64,000 nucleotides of DNA from Gramella jeungdoensis (GCF_023805255.1 NZ_JAMSCK010000002.1:62001-126000); one strand, 5' to 3'; positions 24,518 to 34,111 are shown, counted from the first letter of the stretch. A program made the numbers and translations. Notes: a model not told the origin generated them from the letters alone.

Positions 24518-25153
24518 ATGAAAGAAACAGAGAATACAAGGGCAATATTCAATAAATATGCTGAAGGATATCAGGATAAATATATGGATGTTGGTCTATA
24601 CCATGAGTCCCTTGATCTGTTTTGTGAAAATTTGAATAGTAAGCAGACTGAAATTCTGGAAATTGGCTGCGGCCCGGGGAACCTTACAAAATACCTGCTT
24701 TCTCTGCGCCCCGATCTTAAAATTCTGGGAATAGATCTTGCTTCTAAAATGATCGATCTCGCAAGGCAGAATAATCCTGAAGCAGAATTCCGTACTATGG
24801 ATTGCAGGGATATAAGCCAGTTAAACCAAAAATTTGATGGTATACTCTGCGGATTTTGTCTCCCATATTTATCTCAGAAAGAAACCATCAAACTCATCGA
24901 AGATATGTTTGCGCTGCTTAATCCGGGTGGAATAGTTTACTTAAGCACTATGGAAGCCGATCACAAAAAATCGGGATATGAGGGTTCATCTTCAGCAGAG
25001 GAAAAACTTTATATAAATTATTATGAGTCAGATTATCTTTTAAGAAACCTGGATAAGCAGGGCTTCAGGATCATTAAAATTTATACCCTGGAAAATCCTG
25101 TAAATAAAGAGGGTATCCGGGATCTTGTAATAATAGCTAAGAAAATATCCTAA
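24518..25153 (+). CDS. SAM-dependent methyltransferase (class I)
   Basis: The 211-residue protein has a class I methyltransferase fold. Motif I is ILEIGCGPGNLTKYLL, followed by an acidic end of strand 2 (GIDLASKMIDLAR), the adenine-site stretch EFRTMDCRDIS, and a post-I motif FDGILCGFCLPYL. It would use S-adenosylmethionine on an unidentified small molecule, probably in the cytoplasm. I chose ATG 24518 (MKETENTRAIFNKY); a longer frame begins in the terminator tail of the previous gene. It stands alone, 49 bases before the S41 protease. Confidence 0.88.
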   Translation: MKETENTRAIFNKYAEGYQDKYMDVGLYHESLDLFCENLNSKQTEILEIGCGPGNLTKYLLSLRPDLKILGIDLASKMIDLARQNNPEAEFRTMDCRDISQLNQKFDGILCGFCLPYLSQKETIKLIEDMFALLNPGGIVYLSTMEADHKKSGYEGSSSAEEKLYINYYESDYLLRNLDKQGFRIIKIYTLENPVNKEGIRDLVIIAKKIS

Positions 25154-25202
25154 CCTGTGTAACAAAATTTCATGATGGAAGTCTATTGAAAAAACTACCA
25201 TC

Positions 25203-26579
25203 ATGAGATACAAATTACTTCTTTCAATTTTTCTTTTTGGCAATTTTGTGTGGTCACAAATGCCAGCTGAGCTTACCAATGCAGAAAAAGTCTATGGACT
25301 TTCCCGTTTCTGGCAGGAGGTGAACTATAATTTTGTTTATCTGGATAAAGTGGATCGAGCGGCCTGGGATGATTATTATATCCAGCTTATTGATGAGGTA
25401 CAGCACACGCAAAACGACTATGAATATTACCGTTTACTGGAGAAATTCTCCGCGAAGCTTAAGGATGGACATACGGATATCTATATGCCCGAGGCTGTGC
25501 GAAACCAGTTGACCGATACCGATTTTGGAGAATATAAGATCTACCTTACCAATATTGATGGAAAGGCTATCGTTGCTGGAATCAATGAATCTAAAAGTGA
25601 GGAGATCCCTGTGGGAAGTGAGATCCTGACTGTAGATGGAATTGAAGCCAGTAAGTATATAGATCAGAATGTAAAACCTTATATATCTACTTCTGCAGAA
25701 CATATTCTTGAGGATTGGGGAGTCTCAAGAATGCTTAGGGGCGTCATTGGAACATCGGTTGGTATCGAATATCGTACTCCGGAAAAACAGATTAAAAATG
25801 TTCTTTTGACCCGGGGAAAAGCTATAGAGGATAAGATGGTGCCAGAGACAGGTTCCGGTGAACTACTGGAATTCAAATGGCTTAACAAAACCACGGCATA
25901 CCTTGCGCTGAATTCTTTTGGTGATAAAGCTATAGTTAAAATGTTCGAGGAGAAAATTCCCGAAATAGCTAAAGCAAAGAGTATTGTCATCGATCTCCGC
26001 AATAATGGTGGCGGTAATACTGATATTGGGGTTAATATTCTCAAATATTTTGTGAAGGACACTGTTTTATACGGTTCGCAATCTTCCACCAGGAAACATA
26101 TTGCTACATATAAAGCCTGGGGAAGATGGACTCAGGAAAAGGATACTATTGGAAATCCGGGAGCCAGGGATACATATCTTGCAGCTAAAGATCTGTTAAT
26201 CCATGATTTTGATAATCAGCCATGGAAGATCGAAAGACCTGAACAGATCTATGTTATTCCCATCGTCATTCTATTTGGGCATAATACGGCATCTGCAGCA
26301 GAGGATTTCCTGATCTTCGTGGAAAATCAGGAGCATATGGTTACCATTGGTGAACCCAGTTTTGGCAGCACCGGCCAGCCTTACGTATTCGAATTACCAA
26401 AAGGAGCTGCGGCAAGGGTGTGTACCAAGAAGGATACTTATCCCGATGGTCGGGAATTCGTTGGTTATGGAATACAGCCTGACATTCTGGTAAAGAAAAA
26501 ACTCGAGGATTTTATCAATGATAAAGATCCGGTTTTGATAGAATCCCTAAAATACCTTTCGGATAATAGATCCTTGTAA
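25203..26579 (+). CDS. Exported S41-family serine protease
   Basis: The 458-residue protein has a signal peptide (residues 1-18, ending WSQ) and the tail-specific protease/S41 core. A PDZ-like region lies around residues 100-170 (EIPVGSEILTVDGIEASKY), and the catalytic block has VIDLRNNGGGNTDIG and the serine motif HNTASAAEDFL, with Ser364. The nearby Glu367-Asp368 may replace the usual Lys partner. Such enzymes degrade misfolded or peptide substrates in the periplasm. It is followed by a leader hairpin and the MFS gene. Confidence 0.88.
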   Translation: MRYKLLLSIFLFGNFVWSQMPAELTNAEKVYGLSRFWQEVNYNFVYLDKVDRAAWDDYYIQLIDEVQHTQNDYEYYRLLEKFSAKLKDGHTDIYMPEAVRNQLTDTDFGEYKIYLTNIDGKAIVAGINESKSEEIPVGSEILTVDGIEASKYIDQNVKPYISTSAEHILEDWGVSRMLRGVIGTSVGIEYRTPEKQIKNVLLTRGKAIEDKMVPETGSGELLEFKWLNKTTAYLALNSFGDKAIVKMFEEKIPEIAKAKSIVIDLRNNGGGNTDIGVNILKYFVKDTVLYGSQSSTRKHIATYKAWGRWTQEKDTIGNPGARDTYLAAKDLLIHDFDNQPWKIERPEQIYVIPIVILFGHNTASAAEDFLIFVENQEHMVTIGEPSFGSTGQPYVFELPKGAAARVCTKKDTYPDGREFVGYGIQPDILVKKKLEDFINDKDPVLIESLKYLSDNRSL

Positions 26580-26610
26580 AGCTGAAAGGAATAAGGAAGA
26601 TTTAGTTTTA

Positions 26611-26670
26611 TATCTTTGAGTTTTAAAATTTAAAGAGACCACAGCCTTGATTTGGTTGAGGTCTCTTTTT
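26611..26670 (+). promoter_or_regulatory. Promoter -7 box followed by a leader hairpin with T-run
   Basis: A consensus -7 box TATCTTTG (26611-26618) lies just before a hairpin with arms AAAGAGACC (26632-26640) and GGTCTCTTT (26660-26668) and a T-run. The hairpin may simply terminate the protease mRNA. If the box is used, transcripts would begin inside the leader and meet the hairpin within about 50 bases, acting as an attenuator before the MFS gene. Confidence 0.5.
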
Positions 26671-26695
26671 CGTTTTCAGGATTTAAAAATTCAAT

Positions 26696-27901
26696 TTGAC
26701 CGGACTATTTAATTTTTTCAAAAAGAACAGAAAGGAAGTAGGCTTTGGATGGGTGCTCACTTTTCTGTCCAGCTTCGGGCAGACATTTCTTATTTCTATT
26801 TATGTGCCAGAAATCCTCAGGACTTTCTCAATTTCAAACGGACTCTTTGGGAGTGTCTATGCGGTCGCCACGGTAACTGCATCAGTGATCATGCTTTCCA
26901 TAGGCCATATGGTAGACCATAAACCGGTTAAGCGAATAACGGCCCTTACTCTGGCCGGCCTTGCGTTTTCATCTTTTTTACTTGGTATCTCCCATCTCAG
27001 TATCGCTATACTTATCATCGCGCTTACGGGATTAAGATTAACAGGCCAGGGACTTATGAGTCACATAAGCCTTACTGTAATGTCCAGGCACTATGATCTG
27101 GACCGGGGGAAGGCGCTTAGTATAGCTTCACTTGGTTATGCGGTTGGCGAGGCTGTTTTTCCATTGTTCATTTCCACACTTATTCTGTGGTATGATTATG
27201 AGATCGCGGCAATGGCAAGTGCGGCTTTCCTGTTATTATATTTGCTAAGGCTTTATTTTCTGGATCTTAAACACTTTGACAGGGATCTGGCTTTGACTAA
27301 AAAGCCTTCTGCCCTTTCTCTTTTAAAAGACTATAAAGACCTGTTGAAGAAAAAGGTTTTTTTCATACTTATGCCAGTTAGTTTCGCCTTGAGTTTCACC
27401 ATTACTGCCGTTTTCTTCTATCAGTATGTGGTTGTTGAAGATAAGGGCTGGTCGGTATCGCTATATGCCAGCTTTTTTACTGCATATGCTATAACCAGGG
27501 TGGTCTTTTCCATTCTTGGTGGAGTGCTGGTCGATAAATACTCCGGAAAGCAGATGTTCCGGATCTATCTTATCCCGTTTACAATAGGTCTTATTCCGTT
27601 TGCGATTTCAGACAGTATTTTTGGTGCGCTGACTTTTCTTATCCTGGCCGGAATAAGCGTGGGAATGGCAGGAACTATAAAATCAGCGGTCCTGGCTGAA
27701 GTCTTTGGCGTTGAAAAACTGGGAACCATCCGGAGCGTTTTCACCATGTTCATGGTAATGAGTACGGCTCTTGGCCCGTTGATTTTCGGAAGCCTGATGG
27801 ATATGGGTGTCGAATTCCAGACCATACTAATATTTACTTCGGTTGCACTGGCCTTTATCATTCTAAATGCACAACGTATCAGGAAAATTCAGCATGGCTG
27901 A
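26696..27901 (+). CDS. Major facilitator superfamily transporter
   Basis: The 401-residue protein has about twelve hydrophobic segments and the MFS signature near the second-third helix loop (GHMVDHKPVKRITALT), repeated in the second half (GGVLVDKYSGKQMFRIY). It would export or import a small solute across the inner membrane; the substrate is not indicated. The start is TTG 26696; I see no ATG in frame near it before the first helix (VLTFLSSFGQTFLISIYVPE). A hairpin lies upstream. It is convergent with the sulfatase gene, only nine bases between their stops. Confidence 0.85.
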   Translation: MTGLFNFFKKNRKEVGFGWVLTFLSSFGQTFLISIYVPEILRTFSISNGLFGSVYAVATVTASVIMLSIGHMVDHKPVKRITALTLAGLAFSSFLLGISHLSIAILIIALTGLRLTGQGLMSHISLTVMSRHYDLDRGKALSIASLGYAVGEAVFPLFISTLILWYDYEIAAMASAAFLLLYLLRLYFLDLKHFDRDLALTKKPSALSLLKDYKDLLKKKVFFILMPVSFALSFTITAVFFYQYVVVEDKGWSVSLYASFFTAYAITRVVFSILGGVLVDKYSGKQMFRIYLIPFTIGLIPFAISDSIFGALTFLILAGISVGMAGTIKSAVLAEVFGVEKLGTIRSVFTMFMVMSTALGPLIFGSLMDMGVEFQTILIFTSVALAFIILNAQRIRKIQHG

Positions 27902-27910
27902 AAAAGTATA

Positions 27911-29542
27911 TTAATTTACCTTGAAAGCTGTAGTGGTACGTGGTTCTATGGTCTCAATGTCATGATCATTATACTTTAAGAATTTCGCTTTAAGCCGTTT
28001 TACAGTTTCCCCGTATTCCGGTTTATCTATAAGATTATTTTCCTGTCCAAGATCTGTTGAAAGATCATAGAGTTCTGTAGCCTGGTTTTCACGGTCCACC
28101 ATGAGGACAAGATCGCCTTCGCGGATGGCACCATCAAAAGCAAACCCGGCCTGGTAAAGAACAAATTCATGCAATGGCTCATTTTCGGGCTGCTTCCCGG
28201 TAAGGATCGGCAATAATGAAGCGCTGTCTTTTGCCTGGTCTTCCTCCATATTCTGCTGTGTAAGTTCATACATGGTTGCAACCCAGTCATGGCCTACGAT
28301 CAACTGGTCTGAAACGCTTCCCGGTTTTATGACCGAGCCGGCCTCGGTTCCATCTCCCCATTTGGCGATGAAGGGAACACGGTGCCCGCCCTCATAAATC
28401 GAGGCTTTATAATCCCGAAGCGGCCCATTATTGTCATGGGAGGGATCTCCATAATGGGTTACCCGCGGCCAGAGTGCACCATTATCACTGGTGAAAATAA
28501 TAAGCGTATTTTCGAGGATGCCTTCTTCCTTAAGTTTTTCTATGATCTTCCCCACCTGAAGGTCCAGTTCATACAGCATGTCTGATGTAACTGCACCCGT
28601 TTTTCCATAAACCTGTTCGTCTATGGTTTCAGGATCTCCGTCAAAATCGAAAGGAGGAGTATGGGGAACGTGTATGGCTTGAGAAGCGAAGTATAATAGA
28701 AAAGGTTGGTCTTTTCCCTTATCCTCGTTTTCCTTAACATGATGATCAATGAATTCAACCGCTCCATTAGTTAGTATGATTCCTGCCTGGCTGGAGTCAT
28801 AATTCACGTCGCCCCGTGCGGGAACATTTCCCGCCTCAACTATTTCCGAAAGTCCGTTATCGCTAACCCGGTAAAAACCATTTTTAAGTAACCTCGTACT
28901 TTCGTTGGTTGCCGGGCTACTTAGGTCTGCCGGCCTGTATTTGCCATTTTCGAAATAAGCATAAGGCTCATGCTGGATTCCGCTTAACAGCCCCAGCCAG
29001 TAATCGAAACCATGGTTGCTAAGGGCGTCATCCACGCCGCGGCTGTAATCCATGGTGTTCAGTTTATTTTTCTGCCGAATAACCTCTCCTTTCTCATTAT
29101 AGACATTTCCCCCAAGATGCATTTTTCCGAAAAAGGCTGTTTTATAACCTGCATCCTGCATGATCTCTCCTACGGTGATATGTCTCCCTGCTTTTGTTCG
29201 GTCTCCGTTAAAACTAAAACCGGAACTATTGTTCACGTCCCATGAACCGCCAGGACGACCGTTGCGGTAGGGATAACTTCCGGTAAGCAGACTAAAACGT
29301 GAAGGAGCACATAAGGCCGCGGGAGAATGAGCATCTGTAAATCGCATTCCCTGCATGGCAAGACTGTCTATATTTGGAGTGGGTACGGTTCCTCCATCTA
29401 TTCCCAGGTCGGCATAGCCTACATCATCGGCCAGGATAAAGACCACATTAGGTAGTTTATCTATTTTCTTTTGGCTAATTGCATTCAATGAGAAAGAAAG
29501 GCTTATTAGGAGCAATATTTTATATTGTAGGGAGGATTTCAT
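27911..29542 (-). CDS. Secreted sulfatase (arylsulfatase, S1 family)
   Basis: The 543-residue enzyme has a signal peptide (1-23) and the sulfatase core. The metal-binding start is LPNVVFILADDVGYADLG with D39 and D40. The active-site motif C78-A-P-S-R (AALCAPSRFSLLTG) gives the Cys that a formylglycine-generating or anaerobic maturase must oxidise. The stretch IIFTSDNGALWP also fits. It would remove sulfate from algal polysaccharides or phenolic esters in the periplasm. No maturase lies in view, so one must be elsewhere. The gene is convergent with the MFS gene and is not in a polysaccharide locus here. Confidence 0.92.
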   Translation of the reverse strand: MKSSLQYKILLLISLSFSLNAISQKKIDKLPNVVFILADDVGYADLGIDGGTVPTPNIDSLAMQGMRFTDAHSPAALCAPSRFSLLTGSYPYRNGRPGGSWDVNNSSGFSFNGDRTKAGRHITVGEIMQDAGYKTAFFGKMHLGGNVYNEKGEVIRQKNKLNTMDYSRGVDDALSNHGFDYWLGLLSGIQHEPYAYFENGKYRPADLSSPATNESTRLLKNGFYRVSDNGLSEIVEAGNVPARGDVNYDSSQAGIILTNGAVEFIDHHVKENEDKGKDQPFLLYFASQAIHVPHTPPFDFDGDPETIDEQVYGKTGAVTSDMLYELDLQVGKIIEKLKEEGILENTLIIFTSDNGALWPRVTHYGDPSHDNNGPLRDYKASIYEGGHRVPFIAKWGDGTEAGSVIKPGSVSDQLIVGHDWVATMYELTQQNMEEDQAKDSASLLPILTGKQPENEPLHEFVLYQAGFAFDGAIREGDLVLMVDRENQATELYDLSTDLGQENNLIDKPEYGETVKRLKAKFLKYNDHDIETIEPRTTTAFKVN

Positions 29543-29607
29543 AATGATTTAATTTAGGGTCAACAAAATAAGAAAAATACGCCGCTTTAAATATTTTAAA
29601 AATTTGA

Positions 29608-29638
29608 AACGGGCGACAATGGTTCAATGCCGCCCGTT
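29608..29638 (-). terminator. Terminator downstream of the acidic lipoprotein gene
   Basis: The arms AACGGGCG (29608-29615) and CGCCCGTT (29631-29638) are complementary. On the minus strand the hairpin comes after the stop at 29663 and is followed by a T-rich tail. Confidence 0.7.
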
Positions 29639-29662
29639 CCTATAAATGAGACTGAAAAAATC

Positions 29663-31273
29663 TTAGTCTATAACGATTATTCCAACCAGGTAAACCACTT
29701 CAACAAGTTCACCTTCCTCATATTTTTCTTCGAGTATCAGTCCTGTGCCCGGAGCATAATATTTCAGTTCGTACACATCTTCTTCAAACGGGTTGATGTC
29801 TTTTGTAACCAGTACGTTCTCAAAGGTGCCAAGGTCGGTTGTCACTGTTTCATCTATGGCAATCACTTCGGCAAAATCTTCCGCTTCTCCTGCATACCAT
29901 TCCTGGTAATAGATCTGACCCACAAAAGGATTTCCAGGAAGCCAGTAACCGGGTAAGGCTCCATCTACGCCGGCCTCCCACGAGCCTTCATTATCGATGA
30001 AATTTCCTTCTTCATCATAATTTTTAGAGTCTTCTCCAAAATACCATAGGTTTCCGTCCTCATCCTGGGCGAGCCAGTCATCGGTATCCTCTATAATCAC
30101 ACCATCTTCCATCACATAATCTCTCTGTATGATGGTGGTTACTCCCATCACAACTTTAGTTTCGGTCTTTCTTTCTATAAAGATCACTTCAGAAGGTTCT
30201 TCGGGAAGTTCTCCATCTTCAAGTTCGTAGCCTTCATATTCATAAATATGACCTGCTGGAGGGCCATAATATGGATTGGTAATGTTAGTGGGATTTGAAA
30301 ATGCTGCTTCCTCTATATCCGGAAGGTCTTCAGGAGGTTCTGAATCACCGGCATCACAATTAAAGAAAACATGCTCATATTCTACATTTTCATCTCCGTT
30401 AAACTGGTCTTCGATATCTTCTCTGCTAAGACTTCCACTTACTTCTATCTCTTCCTCTATGGAATAAACTCCTTCCCATTCCAAAAGTCTTAAGGTGTAG
30501 TCTATATATTCTTCATCGTCATCGTAGATCTCCAGGTCGGGTAGAACTAGACAAAGAGGATCGGCAAAATACTCTCCATCTTCATTAATGCCGGTTACAC
30601 TAATTTCTTCTTCATAAAGAATATTATCGCCTATACTAATTTCAACAGCATACCTCGCAGGATAGTGCCTGCCATTATCATCGCAATAATTTGCGAAGAA
30701 ACAATACTGGAACAAAGGAATAGCATCCAGCTCAAAGAAAAGATACCCATACTCGTTAACGTCCCTGTTGTCATAGCACATAACCGGGATATCCATATAA
30801 GGTTTGGTGCCTGCCATAAGTTCTATATTCATGGGTAGCGGACTATCGGAAAAGGCGGCCATGTCCCCATCTATTCTTGGAGCCAGCCACAACAGGTCTC
30901 CGGCTTCGTTATAAACTGCAAAATGATCCAGGCCATAGGTGCCGGGAGGCAGTTTTAGGCCGGGAGTATCCCTGGTGAAGAGCTGTCCGGGTTCCAGATC
31001 GGCTCTAAATGGTGCACTGGGATCTCCGAGCATTTCTGTGTCTCCCTGCATTAAAATTAATTCCACATAAAAGGGAGTGTCATCAGAACAGTCAGGAACA
31101 TCAGAAATAGACTGTTTTAGGCTTGATCGATTCATCATATCCAGGATCACGGTGTTAAAGTTAAGCTGCACCTGGTCTTCTAATTGGATGGGATCATTCT
31201 CTTCTCTGCTGCAGGAAAAGAACAGCAGCAGGCAGAGCATTAAGCACACCTGCTTTAGGTTGAAATTTTTCAT
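29663..31273 (-). CDS. Very acidic lipoprotein of unknown function
   Basis: The 536-residue protein has a lipoprotein signal (CLLLFFSCSREE, Cys21) from ATG 31273; the longer frame up to 31339 adds residues that do not form a signal peptide. The mature part is exceptionally acidic, with runs such as YDDDEEYIDY and YEEGELVEVV. The second half is rich in the pattern D-E-x-G-N (DGNLWYFGED, EEGNFIDNEGSW). I recognise no family; the repeated acidic loops might bind calcium or metal ions, which is an inference. It stands alone between the sulfatase and TonB genes. Confidence 0.75.
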   Translation of the reverse strand: MKNFNLKQVCLMLCLLLFFSCSREENDPIQLEDQVQLNFNTVILDMMNRSSLKQSISDVPDCSDDTPFYVELILMQGDTEMLGDPSAPFRADLEPGQLFTRDTPGLKLPPGTYGLDHFAVYNEAGDLLWLAPRIDGDMAAFSDSPLPMNIELMAGTKPYMDIPVMCYDNRDVNEYGYLFFELDAIPLFQYCFFANYCDDNGRHYPARYAVEISIGDNILYEEEISVTGINEDGEYFADPLCLVLPDLEIYDDDEEYIDYTLRLLEWEGVYSIEEEIEVSGSLSREDIEDQFNGDENVEYEHVFFNCDAGDSEPPEDLPDIEEAAFSNPTNITNPYYGPPAGHIYEYEGYELEDGELPEEPSEVIFIERKTETKVVMGVTTIIQRDYVMEDGVIIEDTDDWLAQDEDGNLWYFGEDSKNYDEEGNFIDNEGSWEAGVDGALPGYWLPGNPFVGQIYYQEWYAGEAEDFAEVIAIDETVTTDLGTFENVLVTKDINPFEEDVYELKYYAPGTGLILEEKYEEGELVEVVYLVGIIVID

Positions 31274-31467
31274 CACTATTTGGTTTATAAAAGAATGGTT
31301 GTATACACAATTATGGCAAACCGGGGCGAAAAAATGCAATGTAGATAAGCAGTCTTCCCAAATTTATTAGATGATCGGGAAAATAGGGATGGGGTAAAAC
31401 CCCGATTTTTGTATTCGATCAAAAGTAAATTGAAGTAAGAGGTTTTGAACTGAAGTTTTGAAAATTT

Positions 31468-32208
31468 CTAAATGCCCGGCTCAATTTTGAAGACTATAGG
31501 TAACGTATAGGATACGTTCACCGGTTTGTTCCTTTGGTGTCCCGGGGTCATTTTAGGGATTAATTTCACCACTCGTATGGCTTCTTTCTCGAGTGCCTTA
31601 TGGGGCCCACGTGCACGAATATCGGTGACATCTCCCTTATAATCTATCTTAAAAACTACAATTACCCTGTTAATGCCTTCAAGACCCAGGTTAGCACCAA
31701 GATCGGTATCAAAATTTTTCTTTACCAGCTCCTGGATTTTATCAGACATGCATTTCTTTTTAGTATCATTTTCAGTCTCGTTCTCGCAACCAGGATAAAC
31801 AGGGGTGTTGGCAATAAAAACAAAGGGCACTTCTTCGATTTTTTCCTCTGTTTTTTCTTCAACTATGGCCTCTACCGGTATCACTTTCTCCATGGGGTCA
31901 TCTAGGCTGGTCTCGGTAGACTGAATTTCCGTCTCTTCAACTTCCAGTTCATCATCTATTACTTCTATAATTTCCGGTACAGGAGGCGGAGGTGGTGGAG
32001 GCATATTTTGAGGCTTTAGTTGAGTAACGGGGGGAGCCTCTGTGATGCTCATATCTATATTAAGTTTTTCATTGGTATACTCGGTGTCCTGTTTGAAAGA
32101 CCATTCTATTCCAATATAAGTGATTCCCAGGCTTACGATTAATCCTATTTGAACGAATATAAGTCTGTATTTGGCAAGATCGGCCTTTGGATTTTTCTTA
32201 GTTTTCAT
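31468..32208 (-). CDS. Energy transducer TonB-family protein
   Basis: The 246-residue protein has one membrane anchor (IFVQIGLIVSLGITYIGIE), a proline-rich spanner (PPPPPPPVPEIIEVIDDE, residues 71-88) and a C-terminal TonB domain (INRVIVVFKIDYKGDVTDI, VNVSYTLPIVFKIE). TonB passes proton-motive energy from ExbB/ExbD to outer-membrane receptors across the periplasm. Before the domain a module P-V-Y-P-G-C...KKKC is shared with the BlaR1-fused copy at 50795 and the lipoprotein at 48470. An exbB/exbD set is at 60.5-62.8 kb, so a cooperation is possible. Confidence 0.9.
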   Translation of the reverse strand: MKTKKNPKADLAKYRLIFVQIGLIVSLGITYIGIEWSFKQDTEYTNEKLNIDMSITEAPPVTQLKPQNMPPPPPPPVPEIIEVIDDELEVEETEIQSTETSLDDPMEKVIPVEAIVEEKTEEKIEEVPFVFIANTPVYPGCENETENDTKKKCMSDKIQELVKKNFDTDLGANLGLEGINRVIVVFKIDYKGDVTDIRARGPHKALEKEAIRVVKLIPKMTPGHQRNKPVNVSYTLPIVFKIEPGI

Positions 32209-32394
32209 AACTAAAATTTTTAAAGGCTAAAACCCGGGTTATCCCGTATTTTTAGTCGCAAAAAGCCTGAATAAATTATGACGAAAGTGAAATTATTTCC
32301 ATTTTATTTAAAAGCGGATTTTTTTAAAACCTGAAGCTCATTTTCAAGTTATTAAGGAGAGTGGAAAATGAGATGCTTAAAGTTTTGAAAATAA
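32209..32394. other. Spacer between TonB gene and tRNA-Leu
   Basis: The stretch is AT-rich. I see no gene in it, and no clear terminator for tRNA-Leu other than the hairpin at 32395-32422. The TonB promoter should lie here but no exact TAnnTTTG box is seen on the minus strand. Confidence 0.3.
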
Positions 32395-32422
32395 AAAAGC
32401 CGACTTAAAAAAGTCGGCTTTT
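32395..32422 (-). terminator. Terminator of tRNA-Leu
   Basis: The arms AAAAGCCGACTT (32395-32406) and AAGTCGGCTTTT (32411-32422) are perfectly complementary. On the minus strand the hairpin follows the tRNA CCA end by one base and ends in T. Confidence 0.9.
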
Positions 32423-32423
32423 C

Positions 32424-32508
32424 TGGTGCGGGTGAAGGGACTCGAACCCCCACGCCGTGAAGCACTAGATCCTAAGTCTAGCGTGTCTACCAATTCCACC
32501 ACACCCGC
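32424..32508 (-). tRNA. tRNA-Leu (anticodon UAG)
   Basis: Read on the minus strand, the acceptor arm is GCGGGTG paired with CACCCGC, the anticodon loop is CTTAGGA (anticodon TAG), and a long variable arm follows, as in leucine tRNAs. The T-loop GGTTCGAGTCC is present and CCA is encoded (32424-32426 on the plus strand as TGG). Confidence 0.95.
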
Positions 32509-32549
32509 AGTCCTTTTTGAATTGGTCACTTAGTTTTCCTAAGCGGATG

Positions 32550-32579
32550 CAAATATAAACATAAGTTTTAAATAACAAA
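32550..32579 (-). promoter_or_regulatory. Consensus promoter of tRNA-Leu
   Basis: On the minus strand TTTG (32579-32576) and TATATTTG (32557-32550) are 18 bases apart, the same spacing as the promoter at 10359. The tRNA begins about 42 bases downstream. Confidence 0.75.
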
Positions 32580-32631
32580 TAGCTTCGCGAAAAATTATTC
32601 CTAACTTTACGAAAATTCGAAAAAAGCCTAT

Positions 32632-34020
32632 ATGGATAGTATAAAAGATTACGTTGAAAATAATAAGGAACGTTTCCTGGCCGAACTTAAGGGGCTATTG
32701 AAAATTCCTTCTATTAGTGCCGATCCCGCTTATAAAAATGACATGCTAAAAACGGCTGAGGTAGTGAAAGAGAACCTGCTCGATGCAGGTTGTGATCTGG
32801 CTGAAGTATGTAATACGCCCGGCCATCCTGTAGTTTATGCCGAAAAGATCATCGATAAAAGCCTGCCTACCGTTCTGGTGTATGGTCATTATGATGTTCA
32901 GCCGCCAGATCCTCTTGATCTCTGGGATTCACCACCTTTTGAACCTGTGATCAAGGAAACAAAGATCCATCCCGAGGGAGCAATCTTCGCCAGGGGCGCC
33001 TGTGATGATAAAGGGCAGATGTACATGCACGTGAAAGCCCTGGAATATATGACAAAGAATGATGAACTTCCCTGTAATGTGAAATTCATGATCGAAGGTG
33101 AAGAGGAAGTTGGGAGTGAACACCTGGAATGGTTTATAAAAGAATATAAAGATCGTCTTGAAAATGATGTGATCCTTATATCCGATACCGGAATGATCGC
33201 TAAGGATGTGCCTTCTATTACTACCGGCCTGCGTGGACTTTCCTATTTGGAAGTTGAGGTGACAGGAGCGAACCGGGATTTGCATTCTGGACTTTACGGT
33301 GGAGCCGTTGCCAACCCTCTGAATGTTTTAAGCAAGATGATCGCATCGCTCACCGATGAAAATAACCATATCACTATTCCCGGATTCTATGATAAGGTGG
33401 AAAACCTTAGTGATGAAGAAAGGGAAAAGATGGCCGAGGCTCCTTTCGATCTTGAAGAATATAAGGAGAAACTGGATATTGATGATGTCTACGGTGAAAA
33501 GGGCTACTCTACTCTCGAAAGAGGCTCCATAAGACCAACACTGGATGTAAACGGAATGTGGGGAGGTTATATTGGTGAAGGAGCCAAAACTGTCCTCCCG
33601 TCAAAGGCCTATGCGAAAATCTCCATGAGACTGGTGCCCGCTCAGGACTGGAAAGAGATCACCAAACTGTTCAAAGAGCACTTTGAAAGCATAGCGCCAA
33701 AGGGAGTAAGAGTGGAGGTGAAACCACATCATGGTGGTTATCCATATGTAACTCCAATAGATACCACAGGTTACCAGGCAGCCAGTAAGGCCTATGAAAA
33801 GACCTTTGGAAAGACTCCTATACCTCAGAGAAGCGGTGGAAGTATACCCATAGTTTCGCTTTTTGAAAAAGAGCTTAAAAGCAAGATTATTTTAATGGGC
33901 TTTGGCCTTGATACCGATGCTATTCACTCTCCAAATGAGAACTTCGGTGTTTGGAACTATCTGAAAGGTATAGAGACCATACCATGGTTCTATAAATATT
34001 TTACTGAAATGAGTAAGTAA
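32632..34020 (+). CDS. M20 dipeptidase
   Basis: The 462-residue enzyme is an intracellular M20 metallo-dipeptidase with a di-zinc site. Motifs are LVYGHYDVQPPDPLDLW (H86, D88), the bridging D125 in FARGACDDKGQMYMH, EGEEEVGS (155-162, general base Glu), and a C-terminal GLDTDAIHSPNENF that supplies the last His. There is no signal peptide. It would hydrolyse dipeptides in the cytoplasm. A near-consensus -7 box TAACTTTA lies before the gene. The flanking spacer is filled with palindromic repeats. Confidence 0.92.
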   Translation: MDSIKDYVENNKERFLAELKGLLKIPSISADPAYKNDMLKTAEVVKENLLDAGCDLAEVCNTPGHPVVYAEKIIDKSLPTVLVYGHYDVQPPDPLDLWDSPPFEPVIKETKIHPEGAIFARGACDDKGQMYMHVKALEYMTKNDELPCNVKFMIEGEEEVGSEHLEWFIKEYKDRLENDVILISDTGMIAKDVPSITTGLRGLSYLEVEVTGANRDLHSGLYGGAVANPLNVLSKMIASLTDENNHITIPGFYDKVENLSDEEREKMAEAPFDLEEYKEKLDIDDVYGEKGYSTLERGSIRPTLDVNGMWGGYIGEGAKTVLPSKAYAKISMRLVPAQDWKEITKLFKEHFESIAPKGVRVEVKPHHGGYPYVTPIDTTGYQAASKAYEKTFGKTPIPQRSGGSIPIVSLFEKELKSKIILMGFGLDTDAIHSPNENFGVWNYLKGIETIPWFYKYFTEMSK

Positions 34021-34033
34021 TTAAAGCGAATCG

Positions 34034-34099
34034 GTCATCCTTAACTTGTTTCAGGATCTCTATATTTAATTGAGAAGCTGAAACAAGTTCAGCTTGACG
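34034..34099. repeat. Dispersed intergenic repeat, family A
   Basis: The perfect 12-base inverted repeat AACTTGTTTCAG (34043-34054) / CTGAAACAAGTT (34078-34089) is enclosed by GTCAT..TGACG ends. The same core appears at 47943-48000, so this is a dispersed family. Confidence 0.7.
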
Positions 34100-34111
34100 A
34101 AAATTTTAAGC

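Noticed and set aside
26580-26695. Riboswitch in the MFS leader
   Set aside because: Only one simple stem with a T-run is visible; no conserved aptamer layout is recognisable.
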